64,000 nt of DNA from Paraescarpia echinospica. Its lineage: Eukaryota; Annelida; Polychaeta; Sabellida; Siboglinidae. A program made the translations under genes and the position numbers. Location: contig CM034532.1 of assembly GCA_020002185.1 (NCBI GenBank), positions 45,217,506 to 45,281,505 on the forward strand. Reading direction: 5' to 3'. The notes under the pieces were generated by a model. That model searched no databases and was not told the DNA's origin. It was given only the letters and a program-made list of their open reading frames with translations. Positions 56,890 through 64,000 of the stretch are shown here, piece by piece (positions within the stretch are counted from its first letter, which is position 1; each line of letters opens with the position of its first letter).

Positions 56890-59221
56890 TAACTTGCACT
56901 AAAAGGAAGTAGTATGTTCGTCTATCCGGAATTAGCAGGCGTTGTAATTTGTAACTGGAAGTCTGCTGTGTGGATTGTAGGAAAGTGAACACAGTTGAAC
57001 ATCAAAGAGTATAGCAGTTAACTCAGCCCGATTTGGCCATATTTTCAAAAAAAGCTTGTTTCGAAATTGGATATTTTGTTTACTATTTGAACACGCACAC
57101 GTGGTCGTGCCTTCAAATTGCCAATTTGGTGAGTAGTATACCTTCAACATAGTAGTCTTAAGAACATTATAATAATTAATACATGAAAAACTAGCAACAT
57201 ATTATACACATCCTTTTAACGTTTTTGTTTCAAATTTACGTCATGACAAGTGTCATTTACCGATATTCCAGGAAACTGTCTTCTGCATTTCTGTGTATAT
57301 AGCACCATCGAAAGGATGCACATTTCTGTGTATATAGCACCATCGAAAGGACGCACATTTTTGCTGGTGGCTATAACTGGCAGAAATGACAGTTGCATTA
57401 TGGATGCATCTGTCATGACTTGTATAGTTGAGGGATGGGGTCCACAGCTGGTTACATATTTACCCCCTGTGTGGGGTCTTTGACTTCCCCTGGCACAACA
57501 CCAGTTAGGAGTGCTGAAAGGCAGTAGGCTGGCTAAAACCCTGGTGAGTGACTGCCAGACAGGCGCTCTAGCAAGGATAACCCCAGACGCCAAGGCTTAT
57601 AGAGTCCAACAATTTGTCATATGTGTGTAACCTGCCTTTCCGTGATTTGTAACTTGTATCTAGATCTTGCTTATGGTGTAGTCTCCGAGTTTGTATACAG
57701 TACTCTAATATTCTAAGCATGACGTAAATGCAACATATAAATTATGTATGTGATCTGGTCATAAATTTGTCACATATTTTATTTTTCAAGTAATCACTGA
57801 TACAACAGTAGTTAGAGACCATTCTCAAACACGTTATTGATTTTCCTACAATCCCTTGATGTGAGTGTATTGGATTGTAATAAATGCAACAAAACTGTCA
57901 TTCGCTTAAACACGTATTTGGTCCATAATACAAACTGGATTAACACAAGACAATACCGTTGAAAGGCAATGATTCCGTCATTAGAAAAGATTGAAGGCTG
58001 TTGCACATTACACAATATTACCTAAAAATCGAGTCAGTTTACTTCAAGTGATGTCACCATCATGCGACAAACAGTTTACACAGCATGATCTGCAATCAGC
58101 CCATCACGGGTTGACATTGCCTTATACAAACCCGGCTTTACAGATAGAAATGATTGCTTATAACATTTCAATGGTTACGTCAAAGTTCTGTACTATTGCC
58201 ATTTTTAACATAGGAAATAAAGATCTTATCAAAGTGCGCTAGTGCCAATGTATACCTATAAGTATACAAATGATAGCATTAATATGCAAGGTCTGCAGAA
58301 ACTATTAGTTCTGATGTTTAACAGGTAAACACCAAACAAATATCACACAACAAACGCTACAACATTTGGAAGCATCAGCTATGTACAAGACAAATTTACA
58401 ATTACTTAATATTTTAAACTAACTTCTTAAAGAAACAATCATACCTATCATTCATGATTGTAAATAAATAAGATGAACATTTTGAAATATACACACCACA
58501 GAATGAAATGCCATTACAGAAATGCAATCACACCAAATCTAATGATAACTAACAGCTCTTCAAGACTTGTTAAGATACCACTACCAGATAATGTTTAATT
58601 CAAATATTAAACAAGTCTGCTATTTTTTGTTGCAACATTTAACACATCATTACACTTAAAGCCCACTTTGTTTGCACAGTGAATTTAAAAGATAATCCAT
58701 CAGATTAGTAAATTAGCTGCGGCTCTTCCATAATTATGAGCACCATCTCAGTTTGAATTTCACACACTTACTACCAGGTTTTGTTTCAATTCTAACTGCA
58801 TAATTTGTGTAATTAATTACACTGGTATGTGTAAAAAATGTAACAGGAATAATTACATTGGCATAATTGGACGCTATAATCTATAGACGTATATTCACCT
58901 AAAACCCTGTATAAAACTGAACTGTATTGCAAACACATATTATTGCTTTACAAAATAATGTAATATTACTCGACCTATGAACTATTGCAATTTACCCTTT
59001 ATGTAGCATTTAACTGATTTTTAGTGCCATAATTTGTATTGGTCATACTGAAGATCTGAATATGATTAGTTTTTGTGATGCTGTGTAACTTAAAATTGTA
59101 AGAGAACCCACCACTGCTCAATGCATCCAACATATGACATCATTGCTTACAATGCAGCCACGTGACACAGGTTCTTCACCAGTTAGCCAACTCCAAGTAC
59201 AAAATCAGATAATAAATAACA
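56890..59221. other. anonymous AT-rich DNA with a 35-bp tandem duplication
   Basis: No supportable gene. At 57286-57355 a 35-bp unit (CATTTCTGTGTATATAGCAC, then CATCGAAAGGATGCA) is present twice. Confidence 0.5.
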
Positions 59222-60006
59222 ATATATCACGAATCAGTTTCTCACCGGACAAATGCTCACTGGACAGTTGTTCACCAAGGAAATGAAAACGCGGGCAATT
59301 ACTCACCCTTACGAAAATTTGAATTTAATTTTGGTATTTGGCGTCGTTATTACAACCGCTAGGCAATTTTGTGTAGTCTCCTGGAAATCTACCACTATGC
59401 CAATGAAACAAAAGAAAACCAGTGAGCTAATTGCATTTGCAATCAAGTCGGAGTTTGAACTAATACTCAAGAACACTGACTATACAAACAGTCAGCAGGA
59501 AACAAAGAGGGTTATTTAAATTACACCTTGCATTAACTAAACAACAACTGTCTAACTGAGCTTCTTGTATTTTGCTTGTAGTTGCTGTTTACAAGCTTTA
59601 GACGAGCACCATCAACTGTGCTTTCCAGCACGGGTTCCCTATTATCGCCTACCATAAACTTGCTGATTTTGTAAAACATGCAATCCATTTAAATCTATAT
59701 TAAAATAATGTCAATCGATTCATCTACTCTATACAAAAGTTTTATTTAATTCATGTACGTTTGTAAATGTTACAATTAGAACACATTATAAATTAAATAA
59801 AACTATGTTTTCATTTGCTGTCATGGAACGTACTGGAAGTGTTCCTTCAATAAATCCTGTTACCACAATTCGTAATTGTTTTTTGTAAACATGGTGAGAT
59901 ACTGTCCGCTTTTTCATTAAGGGTGAGCAACCGTCCGCTTTGACATTTCCTTGCAACTGTCCGGTGATAATTGTCTGACGAGCAACTGTCTGAACACATA
60001 TATCAC
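59222..60006. mobile_element. inverted-repeat element with 9-bp target duplication
   Basis: The element occupies 59231-59997 and is flanked by the identical 9-bp word ATATATCAC (59222-59230 and 59998-60006). The arms of about 85 bp are inverted: CTGGACAGTTGTTCACC, AAGGAAATG and TACTCACCCTTA at the left, matched by CCGGACAGTTG, CAAGGAAATG and TGCTCACCCTTA read inward from the right. Subrepeats of CTCACCGGACA type resemble those of the element at 55585-56271. The internal 60-90 codon frames have no recognised domain. Confidence 0.8.
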
Positions 60007-60084
60007 AAACCATAAGTTTAGTTTAATCTCATAACCATGCTAATCTTGGAAACAGACGCACACACAAACATTAATTTGTTCGAC

Positions 60085-60275
60085 TGGGGTAATGCAAAAT
60101 TACAATGCATGTCTATACTGGACACAAAAGGACTGCCCAAAAGCGCTTTACACTTTACTCCCTGGCAGGCCTGTTCAGTTGAACACCATCTTGACTTTTC
60201 TTGGAAGCATTCAACCAAGCTTCGTTCACAAATATCCACCACCGTCTATAGCCAGGTACTCATTCATAGAGGTAA
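60085..60275 (-). mobile_element. SINE body, copy 1 (truncated)
   Basis: On the minus strand it reads ACCTGGCTATAGACGGTGGT, GGATATTTGTG, AACAGGCCTGCCAGGGAGTA and AAGCGCTTTTGGGCAGTCCT. It matches the body of the + strand copies at 60550-60700 and 61005-61160. The tRNA-like head is missing. Confidence 0.8.
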
Positions 60276-60384
60276 AAAGCAGCTTCCGTCATTTACTTTT
60301 CAACAGAGTTCTGATGAGAAACCAGTTTTTTATATGGCTTAATTTGCTGTTTCTGTGTTCATAATTGTTAAATCGTTGTCACTC

Positions 60385-60749
60385 CTTTCATCCACCAGTA
60401 TTTTGTCTGCATCAGTCTTTTTTGTGTGAGTGACTACAATTAGGAGTCACTACAATAGTGTGAAGACTTGCTGCATGGCTAATTGGATGCAATGGTCCTG
60501 GTGTGGAGTGCAGTAGTGCAGAGGTAAGAGCTTCGGGCTCTCGACTGAGAGTACCTGGCTGTAGACAGTGGTAAATATTTGTGTATGAATAGTCTTTGTG
60601 CATTAATTGTATCATGGCTGAATGCTTCCCAGAGAAGTCGAGATGGTGTTCGATGGAACAGGTCTGCCAGGGAGCAAAGTATAAAGTGCTTTGAGCAGTC
60701 CTGAGGACTGGATACTGCGCTATATAAGAACTTACCTTTACTTTTTTTA
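60385..60749 (+). repeat. 365-bp tandem duplication, unit 1, containing a SINE with deleted B box
   Basis: This unit and the next both start CTTTCATCCACCAGTATTTT, with an offset of 365 bp. The SINE head (GCAGTAGTGCAGAGGTAAGA) is present, but the sequence jumps from TCGACTGAGAG directly to TACCTGGCTG, losing the B box and about 100 bp. The 3' part, AAAGTGCTTTGAGCAGTCCT then TACTGCGCTATATAAGAAC, resembles an L2-type LINE tail. Confidence 0.88.
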
Positions 60750-61160
60750 CTTTCATCCACCAGTATTTTGTCTGCATCAGTCGTTTTTGTGTGAGTGACT
60801 ACAATTAGGAGTCATTAGGATAGTGTGAAGTCCTGCTGCATGGCTAATTGGATGCAATGGTCCTGGTATGGAGTGCAGTAGCGCAGCGTTAAAAGCTTCG
60901 GACTCTCGACTGAGAGAACCCGGGTTGGAATCCTGTGCGGCGGTGTCGAACCTCAGGCAAATTTTTTTACTCTACATTGCTTCAGTTCACTCAGCTGTAT
61001 GAATGTGTACCTGGCTATGGGCGGTGGTGGATATTTGTGTACGAATAGTCTTCGTGCATTAATTGCAGCACAGCTGACTGCTACCCAGAGAAGTCGAGAT
61101 GGTATTCGATTGAACAGGTCGGCCAGGGAGTAAAGTGAAAAGCACTTAGAGCAGTCCTGA
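60750..61160 (+). repeat. tandem duplication unit 2, containing a full-head tRNA-derived SINE, cut by the gap
   Basis: The tRNA-like head has an A box (TAGCGCAGCGTT, near 60879-60890) and a B box (GGGTTGGAATCC, 60922-60933). The body follows (CCTGGCTATGGGCGGTGGTG, GAACAGGTCGGCCAGGGAGT) up to the N run. The B box carries GGAATCC instead of CGAATCC. Confidence 0.85.
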
Positions 61161-62160
61161 NNNNNNNNNNNNNNNNNNNNNNNNNNNNNNNNNNNNNNNN
61201 NNNNNNNNNNNNNNNNNNNNNNNNNNNNNNNNNNNNNNNNNNNNNNNNNNNNNNNNNNNNNNNNNNNNNNNNNNNNNNNNNNNNNNNNNNNNNNNNNNNN
61301 NNNNNNNNNNNNNNNNNNNNNNNNNNNNNNNNNNNNNNNNNNNNNNNNNNNNNNNNNNNNNNNNNNNNNNNNNNNNNNNNNNNNNNNNNNNNNNNNNNNN
61401 NNNNNNNNNNNNNNNNNNNNNNNNNNNNNNNNNNNNNNNNNNNNNNNNNNNNNNNNNNNNNNNNNNNNNNNNNNNNNNNNNNNNNNNNNNNNNNNNNNNN
61501 NNNNNNNNNNNNNNNNNNNNNNNNNNNNNNNNNNNNNNNNNNNNNNNNNNNNNNNNNNNNNNNNNNNNNNNNNNNNNNNNNNNNNNNNNNNNNNNNNNNN
61601 NNNNNNNNNNNNNNNNNNNNNNNNNNNNNNNNNNNNNNNNNNNNNNNNNNNNNNNNNNNNNNNNNNNNNNNNNNNNNNNNNNNNNNNNNNNNNNNNNNNN
61701 NNNNNNNNNNNNNNNNNNNNNNNNNNNNNNNNNNNNNNNNNNNNNNNNNNNNNNNNNNNNNNNNNNNNNNNNNNNNNNNNNNNNNNNNNNNNNNNNNNNN
61801 NNNNNNNNNNNNNNNNNNNNNNNNNNNNNNNNNNNNNNNNNNNNNNNNNNNNNNNNNNNNNNNNNNNNNNNNNNNNNNNNNNNNNNNNNNNNNNNNNNNN
61901 NNNNNNNNNNNNNNNNNNNNNNNNNNNNNNNNNNNNNNNNNNNNNNNNNNNNNNNNNNNNNNNNNNNNNNNNNNNNNNNNNNNNNNNNNNNNNNNNNNNN
62001 NNNNNNNNNNNNNNNNNNNNNNNNNNNNNNNNNNNNNNNNNNNNNNNNNNNNNNNNNNNNNNNNNNNNNNNNNNNNNNNNNNNNNNNNNNNNNNNNNNNN
62101 NNNNNNNNNNNNNNNNNNNNNNNNNNNNNNNNNNNNNNNNNNNNNNNNNNNNNNNNNNNN
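61161..62160. other. assembly gap (1,000 N)
   Basis: Exactly 1,000 Ns. The round size suggests a placeholder, so the true distance is unknown. Open frames crossing it are meaningless. The SINE tail at 61160 is cut by it. Confidence 1.
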
Positions 62161-64000
62161 GGGGAAATCCCATGTTAAAAGATAGGGATTTCCTCCGGAG
62201 CGCGCCTGTGTTAAAGGATAGGCCATTTTTACCCAATGTTAAAGGTCCTCAACCAATCCTCAACCAATTCGTTTGCCCATCGCCAATCCGGTTCTTTTAG
62301 GTCCAGATGTGTAATGTGTGAATAGCTTAACTAGTGTGCACAGTCGGTTTAATAAAAAATGCGTACTTGTATTTTTAATCGTCAAAAAACAAGATTTGTC
62401 GTTAGACCGGGTATAGCTGACGAAAGCCAATTGCGCTGTCGACCTCCTGCGCCATTTCGGTCACGTGCTTTACGCGAGATCGGCATCCCACACATTCGAA
62501 AACAATAACAACATACACTTTGGTGTATCAAGATTCCAAAGTGGTTGTACGAAGGTACGTATACTACACTATCGCATTTAGCAACAAGAACGCGTAGCCG
62601 CGTATTAATCCAACGAGAATTGCAACTTGCGAACGTCAACACTCGACTCGAAGCAGTCTAACTCTAAGTCTAACTCTAAGTCTAAGACTGTCTAAGCCAG
62701 TCACCAGTCAGAGGCTGTGTCAACGAGCATAATCTTTGATGTGCATTGTAATTTGTATTTGGTTACGTAGGATCTTGGTAATAAACTATGTTATTGCGAC
62801 AATACATGTCGAGAATAGATGACGCGAGGCTGCGAAATGACAAATAACATTGATTTGGCAATAGGCCCCTGTTGATCGTGCAAGTAACTTAGTCAGGGAG
62901 CATCCGTAATTTCGTGCAACAGAACGTCAAACACGGGAGTATTATATTGGTGATCATAATTATTAAAACAGTGTTTTGTGACGCATATTTTGATATTATT
63001 ACTGCAGAATGTTGTTGATTTGCATTGTAGTTTATGCAATATAATTGAGATTTGTTATATTGACGACCATGATGGTGATGATGATTTTATTAAATATAAA
63101 AATGTAAACGTGTAAATACATAAAATATAAATACAGTTAAAGTACACCATATATAAGGATTAAACAAGATAATGCTCGCACTTGTTTCCATTGTGGTCCT
63201 TGGTGCCTGGCTATAGTTTATGTAATTGGTATCCTGTGATACCTTTCAACTGACATATGCCAGCTATTCTTGTGTATTTACCAATATGTGTATATATTCT
63301 CACCACACCAATATATGAATGCATAATACGTAACTTGAATTATGATGTCGCTAGAGGCCACACTGCAACCCAAGAATGGGAATGAGAGGAGGCAGAAGAG
63401 GAGCTAAGGCGGTCACCTGGGTCAAGCAGACACAGGGAGGATACATAGTCTGCTGGGAGGCCCACATTTGATCAATCCAGGTAATTTCAAATTTATAACA
63501 ATCAACCACATATAAGTTATAAAAAAAATTTAATGTGCACATTTACATATATATTTGTTTTCATACACATTTTAATAATAACATCTTGGACGTGGAAAAC
63601 TAAGTTGACTTCTGCACTTATATTATACCCACAGGCATATTAATACACCTTTAAAAGTATTTAGCATACGGCGATGACTCAGAAATAAGTTTATAAAATA
63701 AATTTTTCAATTTTGAAGAAGGTAAACATACATGTTATGAACCTTTGAATACTTGGCGAGTACTGTTAGCATCACAATAACACCTCATTTTGTAATTTCC
63801 AACATTCACCTTGACCATTCAACTTCAGGCAGAACCTTAAAATGTCAAACATGAATATGTGTAGTAGTTGCACATGGCAGACACTGACATGAATTTGTAT
63901 ACTGAAAACAAAACAAAAAATATAAATGCTCTTTACTGATGCTTTACTGATTAGCAGAATTCAAATCAGTCTATACTATTGACTAAGATCAGGCATCACT
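62161..64000. other. anonymous DNA right of the gap
   Basis: No supportable gene. Minor structures are TGTTAAAGGATAGG-type words three times at 62170-62250 and GTCTAACTCTAA repeats at 62656-62690. Confidence 0.5.

Noticed and set aside
60953..62236. Open frames across the N run
   Set aside because: They exist only because Ns contain no stop codons.

Overview
The window is from a repeat-rich animal genome, most likely an invertebrate. It has metazoan intron/exon structure with GT-AG junctions, several non-LTR retrotransposons of CR1-like and other clades, two Ty3/gypsy elements, hAT-like and P/THAP9-like transposase remnants, tRNA-derived SINEs, microsatellites and minisatellites. A 1,000-N assembly gap lies at 61161-62160. 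There are no bacterial-type operons, and the phylum cannot be fixed from this sequence.

Only one host gene family is recognisable: a TLC-domain multi-pass membrane protein resembling TLCD5 (TMEM136). It is present twice on the + strand. Copy 2 (50581-52975, three exons, 265 codons plus stop) is intact. Copy 1 (24141-32735) has the same exon structure but carries an in-frame 12-base deletion and a tryptophan-to-TGA stop in exon 3. The duplicated block includes about 65 bp upstream and about 1.3-2 kb downstream. Copy 1 is larger mainly because two LINEs lie in intron 1 and minisatellites have expanded.

Layout. 1-2985: a SINE piece, (CA)n tracts and anonymous DNA. 2986-5421: a decayed hAT element. 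5438-6660: dispersed and diverged repeats. 6661-11411: a 4.75-kb near-perfectly organised inverted repeat (foldback-like element) whose arms are built from a 36-bp tandem monomer; the left arm holds ten 108-bp higher-order repeats. 11409-14160: composite repeats and two LINE 3' ends. 14650-20229: a degraded + strand gypsy element. 21285-22500: a 90-bp minisatellite split by a SINE. 22600-23860: a P-element/THAP9-like transposase remnant. 24075-34758: duplicated block 1. 34760-36090: a LINE scrap and the second copy of the composite repeats. 36745-44935: a 100-bp satellite hosting a complete gypsy element (36794-41637, target duplication TGCCC) and a LINE whose reverse transcriptase contains a 14-copy 43-bp minisatellite. 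44936-48585: anonymous. 48590-50335: a truncated CR1-like LINE. 50515-54312: duplicated block 2. 54584-60006: a dispersed repeat, a hAT-like non-autonomous element with an 8-bp target duplication, a second element nested inside it, and a third element with a 9-bp target duplication. 60085-61160: SINEs and a 365-bp tandem duplication next to the gap. 62161-64000: anonymous.

The most unusual object is the 6661-11411 foldback structure. No element-encoded transposase is visible inside it. Foldback families with tandem-repeat arms (FB, Galileo) belong to the P superfamily, and the only P-like transposase remnant here lies 11 kb away; any link between the two is speculation.
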